Shown: positions 34,211 to 47,533 of the stretch, one piece after another
Position numbering within the stretch: the first letter of the stretch is position 1
Layout of the letters: every line of letters starts with the position of its first letter
Source of the DNA: Alopecurus myosuroides
Taxonomy: Eukaryota > Streptophyta > Magnoliopsida > Poales > Poaceae
DNA: 64,000 nt
Direction of reading: 5' to 3'
Assembly: GCA_028641055.1 (NCBI GenBank)
Contig: CM054062.1
Location: forward strand, 231,202,696 to 231,266,695
Program-made: the position numbers and the translations under genes
The notes under the pieces: generated by a model
Told to the model about the DNA's origin: nothing
What the model saw: only the letters and a program-made list of their open reading frames with translations
Database searches by the model: none

Positions 34211-36065
34211 ATTTTTTTAGACTAACAAGGACGACGCCCCGGGTTCCATTGATAGGGCTCAACGAAACCACCCCGAGCAGTTCAAACAATCACGCATGAA
34301 ACACGTGTTCCGAGAAGTTCTAAAAACTTACATAAAGGCAAAAGACAGAAAAGAAAACCTAGAGAGGGAACCCCTTCAACCCATGAAGGTGGCGAGCAAG
34401 CGCAAACAGAAAAACACAAATAAAAACTCAACACTTACGTGACCGAGACAACAGACACAACTAACCTAGAGAAGGTCAAAGCTAGGAGACTTCAAAAGCT
34501 TACTTGAGAGTGGAGGTTGGAGTATCCCATGTCCCTTGTAAAATTTATATCTTGAGAGCTAGGGAAGAGACAACATCCTCGTTGTGAACATGAGAGGTAG
34601 TCTGCACTCACGGGATAAGTCGTTGTCCAACAACATAAGACTACTCAGGAGGGAAGTCACCTATGACACAAGGGTTCCATCTCCCCATGCATCTGATTCG
34701 TGAAGATTATCTTCCACATTTTTAGAGAGCTTAGAATCAAACGCCAAATCCGTTGAATGTTAAGCCACATATGACCATTGAAAACTAGATCATTTATGAC
34801 TTTCCAGATGGACCATAAAGCAGCAGAGCAAACTAAGTTTAGGATTGTATGTTTCTTATTAGCTATCCAAAATCTTGCAATGGAGAGATAATTTTCTCCA
34901 ATGGTACGGTTAAAGAAAACAGAAAATAAATGTCAGATTTGTTTAGCTACAATGCACCGGAATAAAATATGGTCAATATATTCATTTTCAATGCAGAAAA
35001 TGCAATCTTCAGGTTTGTCCGACTTTCTTTTTAGTAGGTTATCTCTGGTCATCAACTTGTTGTGAGCAAGAAACCCTAGGCAGATGTATACTATAGGGGG
35101 AATATTCACGCTCTAGATACTAGGAATGAAGACTGGCTGCACCCACCCAAAGCTGATAATGGCATACAAATAGGAGGTGGAATACACTCCCTTAGCTTCA
35201 TACTGCCCAATTAAAGCATCAATATCATTAGAGAAAGCAATGCTAGTAGCTACACTTCCAGGTCTTGCCATTTCTGCTCATGCAAAGGAGAAAAAAATCC
35301 TCCTGAAAATTAGCTTGAGCTAACCATCTACCCAAATATTATTAATGGTTTTATTATGCTCATTGCAAGTGACATAGATGTCAAGGAACTGGATGGCAAG
35401 TGGGGCTGCCAAACCAGGTGTCCTCCCAAAACCTATTTTTTCTCCATTTCCAACCTTCCATCTATAACCAAATTTGATGCTTTTAACATCCCACATGGTT
35501 CCCTTCCAGAAGTGGGACACCCCAGTAGATTTACTACAAAATATTTTAGGGTATGCGGATTTGTATTTGGCATTCACAAGGGTTTCCAAAAGTTGCCATC
35601 ATCAGCTATTAATTCTTAACCCAAGAGCTAAGAAGGCAGAGATTAACATTGGCAAGGTCGGGGATACCGAAACCTCCAAACTCCCTTTTTTTTGCAAATA
35701 AGCTTCCAATTGGCAAGGTGCAATTTTTGGGTGTCCCTAAAAATAATTCCAAAGGCGATTTGCCATTTGGCTATTCATTGGCTCTAGATCCCACTTGGAG
35801 AATTAAAAAAAGGATAAAAGATAAATGGGGATACTAGCTAGGAAAGCCTTAATTAAAGTTAGTCTAGCTGCATAGGAGAGCAACTTTCCCCTCCAACCAG
35901 CTATCCTTTTAATGATTTTGTCAATAAGGGGTTGTATATTCTCCCTTTTGAGCTTCTCAAAGTGATGGGGGATGCCCAAGTAATTAGTGGGGAATTTTCC
36001 TGCAGCACACGCAAAGATACTAGTGAAATGAGAGATTTCATTCTCCTCTAGACCTAAGGGGATTA
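34211..36065 (-). mobile_element. LINE (non-LTR retrotransposon) 3' fragment
   Basis: On the minus strand the 5' side encodes the end of the RT domain (IKRIAGWRGKLLSYAARLTL and a KAFLASIPIYLL block near 35850). It continues through a typical linker (FWKGTMWDVKSIKFGYRW, 35589-35320) and the zf-RVT-like end (CSAALWSIWKVINDL near 34810). A T run at 34211-34218 is likely the poly-A tail. The RT finger and palm, including the YADD catalytic box, and the endonuclease are missing because G-family LTR sequence starts at 36066. Stops are scattered, so it is inactive. Confidence 0.75.
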
Positions 36066-37061
36066 GTTTTGGAGGTATGCCCTAGAAACAATAATATTCA
36101 GTTATTATTATATCTCCAAGTTTAGGATTAAGTTTATGTCATGATTCTACAACCGCTATAGCACTTGAAAAATGAGTATTCAAAGGAAAATCTTTGTACG
36201 GGTATGAAGACATAAACGAACAAGAGTTCTTAATCTTGTCTTTAGAATATCTTATGGTTTGTGAGATGATCACATTTTCCTGATCATAGACTTGGTTAAA
36301 AGTCTAGCAAAACATAAGAGTTTATTGTTACAGTAACAATAAAACCGAACCGACCCAAGTGTATGTTGTCGCTAAAAGAAACTAAACAATCAGCATGTAG
36401 TTTAGCAAAATACATATGAAGTTTTCATTGGCTATAATTCCTATATTATGAGAATATCTAGTGACCGCACGATCTAAAATTGCACTTTAGATATCATCAA
36501 CCGTCTTGCCGTAATTGGGGATCATAACGGTGATATCTGGGTATGACCTAGAAAGCGTAATAGAACTAAGAACGTTCAAGTCTAGTACTTAACTCCTCTA
36601 GACGATAGAGGGATACACACTTTGAGCCCTCTTATTATTATCGATGTCATATCGCCTGGCTATACACCATGTGATTTATCAGAAGGACATCGGGGATATG
36701 GATGAGAAAATAGGACGATATCGGTAACGAGTTTTATGTGTTATGATCAAAGAGTTTGATCAGATTAGATCATATAGTCTCACCTCGTGATATCGTTGGT
36801 ATCTAAAGTTAAGATAATAAGTGCAATGATTAACTTATAAGGTTTCCTCATTATTGGGAAACACACAAAAGCCATCATGGACGTTCACGGTCCCGCTGTT
36901 GGTTATTGTTTGGTAAGTTCCCGAACATGTCTGTGTGTTATCGAGCCTTTACGAGTCACACGCTTAGGCCGTGCCAACTTTTAATTGAGAGAATTAATAT
37001 TTTGTTATTGATTTTATGAATGTTCATGTGTTGGAGGTATGCCCTAGAGACAACAATATAC
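36066..37061 (+). repeat. G-family LTR fragment and start of a second copy
   Basis: 36073-37023 matches 10784-11730. At 37032 the LTR start recurs (tgttggaggtatgccctag) for about 30 bp before the sequence switches to E-family LTR. Confidence 0.65.
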
Positions 37062-38137
37062 ATAGACCGTAATCCAACCACATCTATGACTAATAATCCA
37101 CCCTCGGGTTATCATCCGAACCCCTTTAGGTATTAAGTTGCAAGCAACAGATAATCGCATTAAGCAATGTGTGTAATGTAAGAAATGACTGTGCACGCGG
37201 GCACTCACACCGCTGTTTTCTCCCTAGTGGCAACAACACATCCTCCCCCGTCACGTTTCTGTCACTCGAGCACAGGCGAAAAGGAGGCATGAACCCAACT
37301 ATCGAGCATAAATACTCCCTCTTGGAGTCACTAGCAACTACTTGGCCAGAGCAACCACTAGCAACGGAAAGCATGCAAGATCACAAATAAAATATGCAAT
37401 AAAGACTATAATCAACTTGGTATAAGTTCAATATTCATCGGATCCCAGCAAACACAGCACATAGAATTACATAAGAACAATCTCGATCATGTTAGGCAGC
37501 TCACGAGATCTAAACATTGAGGCATAGGAGGAGAAGACAACCATCTAGCTACTGCTATGGACCTGTAGTCCAAGGATGAACTACTCACACATTAGTCCGG
37601 AGGCAGGCATGGTGATGAAGTGGCCTCCGGTGATGATCTCCTCTCCGGCAGGGTGCCGGGAGACAGCTTCAGAACCCCCATGATCAAGGTTTGATGACGA
37701 CAGCAGCTGCGAAACTTTTCAGGGATTTTTGATCAGGTACCTAGGGTTTTCCTTAGGAGGGGAATAAATAGGCGAAAGGGCGACTTCGGTGGGCCACCAG
37801 GGTGGCCTCACCACCCCCAGGCGCGGCCAAGGGGGCCCGCGCCTGGCTATGGTGATGGCCCCCTGTTGCCCGTCTTCGACTCCTCTTCGGACTTCTAGAT
37901 GCTTCCGGGGAAAATAGGAACTTTGAGATTCGTGGGGTCCAATTCCGAGAATATATCCAGAACAACTTTTCTGAAATAAAAAACAGCAGAAAACGGGGAA
38001 CTCGCACTTGGCATCTTGTTAATAGGTTAGTCCCGGAAAATGTGTAGAAATGCTATAAAGAAGGGAGAAAACATGTAGCAATTGGCATAATATCAACATA
38101 GAACATCAGAAATTATAGATACGTTGTAGACGTATCA
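37062..38137 (-). repeat. E-family LTR fragment 1
   Basis: Reverse-complement homologue of the first part of the element E LTR. It ends exactly at cgtatca (38137). The minus-strand TATA-like gcctatttattcc lies near 37765. The far side is truncated. Confidence 0.7.
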
Positions 38138-38314
38138 CGCTATTGTCGGAACTTTGAATACCGGGGTATCGAGGCCCATCTGGTGCAGCCCGACCCGGCA
38201 GGCGTCCCCGGGATCGAGTAAGTGTGCTCCCTTATGAGGAAGGCTCCCAACTTTGGTTCCGTCCCTGTCTAAACTCTTGGAGATGAGGCTCCTCAACACG
38301 CCCCTTGGGAGGAG
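38138..38314. other. Filler sequence between LTR fragments
   Basis: Begins cgctattgtcggaacttt. It is unassigned, with the feel of a Gypsy LTR piece. No gene. Confidence 0.35.
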
Positions 38315-38975
38315 CATTACAATAAGATGATATTTATCATGTTAGGCAGCTCACAAGATCTAAACATGAGGCATAAAGAGGAGATATAAACCATCTAGAT
38401 ACTGCTATGGACCCGTAGTCCAGGGATGAACTACTCATGCATCACTCCGGAGGCAGGCATGGTGATGAAGAGCCCTCCGGTGATGATTCCCCCTCCTGAC
38501 AGGGTGCTGGGGAGAGCTCCAGAACCCTCCCGAACTAGGGTTGACGATGACGGCGGCTACGGATCTTTTTGGTGGAAAAGGCTCGGGTATTTAGGGTTAA
38601 CCCGAGGAGAGGTATAAATAGGCGAGAGGGCAACGTCGTTGGGCAGCTAGGGGTCCCACACCACCCCTAGGCACGACCAGAGGGGGGCGCCGCCCTCTGG
38701 TGTGGGGCCCTCCTCCGAGTCCCCTCCGGACTCCGTGTACGTGACAGATCTATAAGACTTCTGAGCTTTGTTTTGTCCAATTCCAAGAATATTTCCAGAA
38801 CAACTTTTTTTAAACCAAAAACAGCAGAAAACATGAACTGGCTCTGTGGCATCTTGTCAATAGGTTAGTCCCTGAAAATCCATAAAAATGACATAAAGTG
38901 TATAAGAAACATGTAGCATATGGCATGAAAACAACATGGAACATTTGAAATTATAGATACGTTTGAAACGTATCA
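38315..38975 (-). repeat. E-family LTR fragment 2
   Basis: Same family as 37062-38137, ending at a perfect LTR edge (gatacgtttgaaacgtatca, to 38975). It abuts fragment 3 directly. Confidence 0.7.
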
Positions 38976-40190
38976 GAAGGGCGCACTACTGGTTCAACAA
39001 CAACGTGGAATCTACATAACACAACCAAGTTACTTTGCCCCAACGAAACAGTGAGGTTGTCAATCTCACCAGTTTTGCTGAAAACAGAGGATTAGACGTA
39101 TAGTATGGAAAACAGTACTTGTTTGCAGTGAATGAAAAGAGAACAATGATGGCAGTAAATGGAAGGAAAACAATGTTTGCAGTAGGTTGTATTATCAGTG
39201 TAAAATAATTGGACCGGGGTCCACAGTTCACTAGAGGTGTCTCCCCAAAACAGATACATAACATGTTGGGTAAACAAATTACAGCTGGGCAATTGACAGA
39301 TATAAAGGCTGCACCGTAGTGCATATGCATGACATGGTGATTACTATGTGATTCATGCGGGCGTTACAACATAATTCATATATTGTTATCCAACTGTATC
39401 TATAACTAATAATCCACCCTTGGAGCGTAATCCAATCAACCCTCGGGTAATAAGTTGCGAGTAACAGATAATTGCATTAAGTAAAGTGTGTAATGTAAAC
39501 AATATAAACATCGTTGTTTTCTCCCTAATGGAAACAGCACATCCCCCATCCGTTATGTTTTCGTCACTCGAGCGTGGATAAAAGGGAGGCATGAACCCAC
39601 TATCTAGCATAAATACCCCCTCTTGGAGTTACAAGCATTAACTTGGCCAAAGCATCTACTAGTAAAAGAGAGAATGCAATATCATAAATAACATAAACAT
39701 GAAAGAACATAATAGATTGATAATCACTGGACATAGCATTCAATATTGATCGGATCCCAACAAACACAACATGTAGCATTACAATAAGATGATCTTGATC
39801 ATGTTGGGAAGCTCACAAGATCTAAATATGAGGCATAAAGAGGAGAAGACAACCATCTAGCTACTGCAATGGACCCATAGTCCAAGGATGAACTACTCAC
39901 GCATCACTCCGGAGGCGGGCATGGTGGTGGAGAGCCCTTAGGTGATGATTTCCCCTCCCGGCAGGGTGCCGGGGAGAGCTTCAGAACCCTCCCGAACTAA
40001 AGTTGACGATGACGGTGGCTATAGAACTTTTGGTGGAAAAAGGCTCGAAGCTTTAGGATTTTCCCGGGGAGGAGCTTATATAGGCGAAAGGCGTCGGTGG
40101 GTGGCCAGGAGGGCCACACCACCTGGTGGCGTGACCAGGGGTGGCCGCGCCGCCCTATGGTGTGGGCCCTTCAAACCCCCCAGAGTCTCC
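38976..40190 (-). repeat. LTR of element C, outer part
   Basis: Reverse-complement homologue of most of the element E LTR. It is cut on the left at gaagggcgcactactgg, so the R-U5 end is lost. It continues at 54988-55243 once element F is removed. Confidence 0.75.
40186..40190. repeat. Target-site duplication of element F (left), tctcc
   Basis: The identical pentamer lies at 54988-54992. Confidence 0.9.
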
Positions 40191-43100
40191 TGTAAGATAT
40201 GCATACATCCACGATCCCAGATCACACCAGTCGTGAACAACATATCAAGTTGGTACACAGATACAATATCCATTACACTATTGCATAAACACTTACAAAG
40301 GGGGCACGGTCACATGACCAAGTCTACACAACTGCCACGCAGGGCAAACACACAACACACAAAGCGGAAGACTAACACACACAAACGTAGTAGAGCCCAA
40401 GTCACGCCTTAACCTACAGGTTGCTGACCGGGAGACGATCCTAGTTCGCAAGGCCATCAGCTCCGTACTCCTCTTCGTAGATCTCCTTCTGAGGCTCCTC
40501 CTCAAAGTCTGGCAAGTAAATACCAGGGACGAAACCAATATGAGTACATTTGAATGTACTCAGCAAGACATCCATCATGTAGCTTACCCAAAATGCAAGG
40601 ATGCTTATATAGTGGAGTAGGTAGGATATACATAGGGTTCACTAGCAATGATATATGTAAGACATATAATAGTTGATTTTGAAAATCTCTGTATCTTTGT
40701 TGAAGAAGATAATTCAAAAGAAAATAATACAGTTTTTTATTTCTCTTGTAGATATCACATGTACAAGAGGTTTTATAAACTCATTTTGTAAAAGAAGGTT
40801 TTCTCTTTGCAAAACTTCTTGTAAAACAACTTCTGGCTTTTCATCAAAAGTACCTCCACGGTACAAGATTTCCTCCATTCAGAACTTCACAAGTCCAACT
40901 CCTTTTTGAAAAATCCTTTTTGAAAACATTGACACAATGCTAGTTACATGGCCTTTCAACTGTCCATATCCGAGGACGCGGCTATTCCGAAATAGTTGTA
41001 CTCTGTAGAGGTGTACACATCCACCAGATCCAGTACATCCACCGTGAACAACCACGGACTGTAACAACAGTATGTAAACATCAGATAACTGATCCTAACC
41101 ATCCACTATGTCCAAGCTAGTACATGTCTATCTCTTCAGTTGGGCCTAGTTCCCTCGGCATCCTCTCCACCAGCGCCACGTCAGGGAACCCAACTGCTGC
41201 GGCCGAAGGAGAACTTAATCCCACTGTGTATGTCCCGTATTTACCACCTAGCGACAATCGGTTCGAGGGCTCGACGACCCTTATAGAAAATTGAGATAGA
41301 ACACACACTAACAAGAACAAACTTCCAGTTAAGCCCTCTGCCCATGTTGGGGTAGGGTGGCAGTACGGTAAAGGTTGTCCGGCGAAGACTAGGTTATGTG
41401 TCATTTTTGAAAAACACCATTTTCCCAAAAATGACCACTCCAACATTCCTCCGGTGAATAAGGCTCAACCTTTTCTCCGGGTTTTCCATAAAGCCTTTGT
41501 TTTGCACAAACACATTATTAGGGTGTCCACTTAGGGACTAATACTTTTGATGGTAATAAATATCATATGGTGGATATGGGCTTGGTAACACCAAGTATCA
41601 ACTACTGGCATAGTATAATATAATAGTAGTAGTAGTCACTCAAAAATAGTTTTTGATAATCAAAGCTTTTGTAAAACTTTTAGAAGTAAAACATGCATGA
41701 TAGATAATGATAAGTGTAGTATAACAACAAGCATCAGGATGGCTTTCCTTAAAACTCTTATTGTCCCTGGCCTTGAAGTAACTTGAACTTGACGCACAGC
41801 TCCACAACTGCTTCTTCTTCTCCTTCGTTGTCTAGCTTCGTAAAAGAATAAAAGACACGCGATCTCTCGAACGTTATCGCGAAAACTATCTCACAAACTC
41901 TCACGGTCCAAAATTGTCGTCAAACAAACATATGGTTGAGAAACCATATCTCACTTCTTACATACCATATATGGAGTTGGTGTATCACTCTCCTAACAAG
42001 ATACATAAGAAGCTAAAAATACAGTTTGTGGGTAAAAAGGTGAGACTACTAAAATAATAACAATCAATCAAAGAAATACCCATGGTTGTGGGCATTAACA
42101 ACACACAAGCAATCATCACCAACAAGTTCATGATTAAACTAATGCATAGATAACAAGGTAATACTAAGAACAACAATAACACTAGCACAATAGTAGCATA
42201 AGTATAATAATCATGCTAAGGCGATCACTCAGACAGTTTCCAAACAGCAAGCAATCACATCACAGATGAATATGCTTGTTATAGACTATGCTTTTGTCTA
42301 CTCAAAGTTATGGAATCCATCAATCATGCAAATTAAACAAACAAACCAGTAGCTAAAATTAATGGTAACAAGTCATAAAATATAATCTAAAACACAATCA
42401 TCATACAAGATAGAGCTCCTTAACAAAATACATAAAAACAGGACTGCACTAATAGCATACTAGTATGGAATTCTACACAAGCATGCTATAAGGAATAATT
42501 GTATTATACAACTATAGCAACATGAAACTAAAGAATTCATGGCATAATAACAGAAGTAATTACATCCAAAAAATTCTAGAATAAATCATACACTCATAAA
42601 ACAAAAGACAATAATACTAGTGCAACGCCATAATTTCTAGTGGTGACACTAGTCCAACACTAGAGAAGCAAACAATGCTACAAGGATGCTTAACTCTAAA
42701 CAAGCAAGTCATGAATATGAATACCTACTAACAGCACATACACCTTACACATGCTAGTAAGCATAAACACTAAAATAATTCTATGAAAACATCTACTAAG
42801 CAAGCATAACCAATTCTAATAATACATGCTCTTCTACTCACTAAATAACAAGAAAATAAAAAATAAGCTACACAACCAGTAGCTATGCACCAAAAAAAAA
42901 GGATAACTAAACACTTACAAAAATCCAATCACTCCATAAAAATCATTCACAAATAATCTATCAATTACAAGGAATTACTCTATTAGCAAACAATTCAATT
43001 TAAGCAAACAATAGTGAAGCATTTCTTAACATGATACTCCTAAGGAGTATTATGCTAACAAATGAATCACCACTAAACATACTAGTATTAACAAAGAAGA

Positions 43101-46034
43101 AATAAACTTTTCACTTGCATAAGTGAAACAAACAATCTATTTTCCTTGGTGAAAAATAATAATCAATCATATAATAACGCATGTTGTTTTTACACAAATG
43201 CATGGTTGGGGATTTTTATCCTCAACCAAGATGCAATAGGACCAGTGGGTTGTGGGCCCACTAATACCAAGGAAAAAGAGGTACTAAGCCTCTGGTTACT
43301 TATGACAAAAATTGTATAACAAAATAAACAATAATAGACTATCCATGCTAGCGGAAACAAATCTAGTGAGAACAAATAACAATACATACACATGCTTTGC
43401 TATAAAGTAACATGCAAGCTAATAGAGACAATAACATCAAAATAACAGTACCAAAATGGTACTGGTCTCAACTCAAACATATCACAAACTTAGTCAATCA
43501 AGCACACAAAGATTTTGCTCACACAAATATTCCAAATAATAAAACTAGAAAATAACCAATGCTAGTTCTACTTCTATTTGACTTTCCAAACATGCACACA
43601 CTTTCTAAGGTAGACATAATGCAACAAACAACCTAATAACAAGTGCTAACAACTCTATACAAGCTAGGAAACAAGATTCAAACAATCACTCATTTCGTTT
43701 CAAACAAATACTCACATACGAACAAAAACAAAAAAGCTGTTGTTTCTAGATGTGCTCACCAAAATTAATCTATGGCTCCAAAATTTAATCCAATCTAGAA
43801 TTACATAGATCTAGTCAATAGCAAACTCATCCAATTGGATTCACTTCAAAAATCATTTTTTAAACTCACTCTAAAAATACTAGAAAATCATACTGGACTT
43901 TTATCAAAATGGATGGCATTTCCATTTGGAAACTCACCTTGATGTGAGGCAAAGTCCTAGTGGTAGATCTATTCAATAGGTATCCAAAAAAATTGGTTTG
44001 ACCAAAAAGGTTACAGATTCCAAAAGTTATGTTCAAAACAATATTGCTGACACTCTGTGGCAAAACACATAGTGCGAGAAAACTACAAATCAAAACTTAG
44101 ATCTACAATTTTTAAATGGTTAGGAAAACATATTACTAGGTTCAAGATTTTTGGTGGATTTTAATTTGCATGTTTGGTATTTTTCACAAGCCTAAAGCAA
44201 ACATGCAAGTTTCTGCCAAAACTAAAAAAAGGAAAAAAGAAACAGACGGCGAGCTCGCATCCAGTGGGTGCGGCCCAGCTAAGCGGCCGAGCGGCCCAAC
44301 GCAGGCCAGGCCAGCGCGCACGGCGAGGGAACACGGCCGTTCAAGCGTGGCCGTAGATCTCGCGATCTACGGTCCGCGGCTTTTCTTCCTCCTCTCTACC
44401 CTCTCTCTCTTATCGGACTCGACGGGAAAACAACGACGGCCAGGGGCACACCGTGGGGCAACGGTGAGAGGTGGTGCAGGGTCGGGGGAGGTGCTGGCGC
44501 TCGCGGGAGTCGAGGGGCGCTGACTAGGGCGTCGGAGGCGGCGTACAGCGGCGGTGCCAAGCGGTGCGTCCGTGGCGGCGAGTCGGAAGACAGCGGCGCA
44601 CCTGCAAGCGAGCGGCCACAGGAGCATGTCAGGGAGGGTCAGGGAGGTACGGGGAAACGATCCAGGGCAGTGAGGAGGTGGGGAAGGCATGGGGGAGGAG
44701 GGTGCTACCTGGAGCTTCCGGCGGTGATCGTCGTGGGTTCACGGCTCGAGCACGCTCCCAGGGGCTATGGCTCGGCTAGATCTTGACCGGGGGGAGTTGT
44801 GAGAGTGTGAGGGAGTGCAGTGGCGCAGGGGATGGGGCTGGGGTGACTTGTACCCGTGGAGAAAAGGGCAGGGGCAAAAATATGGCTCGGGTTCATGTCA
44901 TGCAAAGGCATGAGGGCGCTCTTGGGTGGTTTTTGTCTTTCTCCTTCATGCTCTGGTTGCCAAAGGCAAGGACCACGAAAGGGCAAGTCCAGAGATGGCC
45001 TTTGGGAGCAATGGGAGGCAAGTCAAAAGGTCAAATGGTCAAAGCATGGGCTCACATACCTTGCCACATCATCACTCTCTCTCTCATGTTTTCTTCATCC
45101 TCAAGGCTTCTAGAAACAAGACCACACATCCTGGCTCGAGTCAATAAGTTAGTCAACACACTTGACAAGGTTAAATTTCAAAATTTGCAAAGAAAAACAA
45201 AGAAAAAAACTGTCCAAAAGTGTCTCCCACACTGTTAAAAAAATTCAGAAAATTCGGTCTTAAGACTTGGAGAAAAATTTTAAGTGTTGAAAACAGATGG
45301 AATGAGCAAAAATTTGGGTTTGTTTTCAAGGGTCAAATGGTTTAAAAAATTTGTTTTCAAAGTGGGAACTTGTTAACCATGTTATAAAATTTTAGAAACA
45401 TCTTTTGGAAACAAATTTGAAATAGTTTAAGGCTATGAAAACAATGTGGGAAAAGGTGTACTTTCTGTTTTTCTTTGTTTTCCAAAAATGCTTTTTTCTG
45501 CCTTAATTTTATATCACAAAGACAACAAGCAAAAGATAATTTTTATTAATCCAAAAACAAAACTAATCTTATGGATTTTTAGTACATATACCAAGGAACA
45601 AATAAAAGTCAAGAAAACATAAAATAACATTTTATAGCCTAGTGGAAACAAGGGTAGAAAACATGTACTTGGCTATATTTTTAGAGATTGTTTTCTATAG
45701 AAAACTTAAAAGAAAACTTCCATAAATCATTTTGAAATTTTGTTTTCTTGGATCTAACAAAGCTAAAGTTTATATTAACTTGCAAACAAGAATGATCCAA
45801 GTCTTGGGATAAAAACCACTCACAATCATCAAGGAAAAATATCAGAAAAAATAGAATTGTTTTCAGGAAAAATTTGGTATTGGCATTATCAAGAAACAAA
45901 ACTTGTGTTGCAAATATGATTAAGACCATAAAAACATGTTAGTTCAAACAATCATGTTGTTAGAAAAAAATTTGTTGGCCCTAATTTTTTTCTTCTTGAA
46001 CATAGTATAAGATTCCAAAAACTGGGGTGTGACA
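40191..46034 (-). repeat. 3' LTR of element F
   Basis: 5844 bp, from tgtaagatatgc to ggggtgtgaca. It contains an A-rich, T-poor plus strand between about 42000 and 44170, a hairpin cluster (43034-43464) and a GC-rich island (44245-44830). No gene is supported. Open frames in the GC island are Arg/Pro-rich and lack family motifs. Confidence 0.9.
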
Positions 46035-46071
46035 GACCTTCCCCCCTTAAAAGAATCTCGTCCCGAGATTC
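46035..46071 (-). other. Polypurine tract and adjoining hairpin of element F
   Basis: On the minus strand ttaaggggggaaggtc directly precedes the LTR start tgtcacacc. Next to it, gaatctcgtcccgagattc (46053-46071) is a perfect 8-bp hairpin with a 3-base loop. Confidence 0.75.
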
Positions 46072-47533
46072 GCAGGCAAGCGAGAAGAGGGTGTGGTAAA
46101 GACAACAATGTTAGATAATTTGTTTACAAAAACATGTGCTGGTGGTTGGTAACATTAAACACAGGTGCTCCCCCCCTTTGATTAACCTTACCAAAATCCA
46201 CCGGCAATTTAGTCTTTTTTTTTCAAAGGTCTGGGTGCCATAAGCTAAACCTCGAACTTATCGTTCCTCAAAACCATGATACCAATCCAGGGGTTATCCT
46301 TCAGACAAGGATCTACTTGTTTTCATTCTAATAAGATTATCATACCACTATTTCTCCTTTGGGGCATAAACCCTCTCATCACTATATAGATCAATTAAAC
46401 GGATATCCACCAAATCTTCATTTAGCATGAGCTTTCCGTTGCTCATCCCCTAAAATCCAGGAAATCCACTATCTCCTCTTAATCTAATATCCTCCTAGAA
46501 ATCGAGTCTCAAATCATTTGTATCCCTCAAAGGTTTATTTTATCCATGATCATATTGCTAAAACTAAACCATCAAATCCAACAATCATATATCAACTATG
46601 TACTACTTCTATAAATCCTTTCGAATACTCCAAACTCTTATCTCCTGATTAATGTTAAATCATTTTCCCCAAACAATCTCGATTGAGCGTGTCAAGCTCC
46701 GAGAATATATCACCAAGAATAATCATCTACTAAATCCAAGCCACATTGATTTTTCCTAAAAAGCCAAAAATCATCATTTTATATCCACAAATTTATCTCT
46801 ATATCAAATCCAATATTCATCCAATCCATCTTTAATCAAAATCATATATCTACCTCAATCCAACATGATCTTTTTACTACACTCAGTCTTTCTTCTAAAA
46901 TCCAGGATAAGAATCACCTAGGCAGAACATGATCATCATCATCCCAATATCACAAATTCCCTCACATGCTACTTCTAATCAATCCAATCTCCTTATATAT
47001 CAAGCACTTCCTAAAATCCAATAGTTGTCCACTAATCCTTCTAAACCTCAAATCATTTCTTCAAGCTACAAATTTTAGTTACCAATATCTTCCAAATGGT
47101 TGGGGTCCACAACTGGTTAGCCCCAGATAATATATACCACAATTCATCTCCACTAAATTCAGGTGATCTCCAATCTTTCCTTCCTAAGCTAAACCTCAAA
47201 TAAATTTCAACCATCTCGCATCCAAAAATCTGTTTCCTCCAACATATATATGAGAGATCTTATTGCCTAGTAACAATCATAGTTCACCAATCCAATATTT
47301 TTTTCCAACCTTTCACTTTTCTTTCAAACAGCTATAGAACATCCTAAGGCACCTTTCTCTTTGGTTTTGGAAAAGTTGTTTATAAATTTTCAAACTGGTG
47401 TTAGGTGTTAAGCTACCAACTCTGTAAGGTATTAAACTAAAATTAGACGAAGTTACGTTAGTATTGTTAAATTTTAAGGATACTTTTTCTAGTCCGACGT
47501 GACACCTCTAGTGTTCCGTTTACGTTGGATTTC
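46072..47533. other. Non-coding interior of element F
   Basis: AT-rich with no supported coding frame. A string gctaccaactctgtaagg at 47412-47429 resembles a damaged LTR-end and primer-site junction. Confidence 0.5.

Noticed and set aside
44170..45238. Several open frames in the GC-rich part of the F LTR, with counterparts at 53300-54339
   Set aside because: They lie within LTRs, overlap in many frames, show no family motif, and recur only because the LTR is duplicated.
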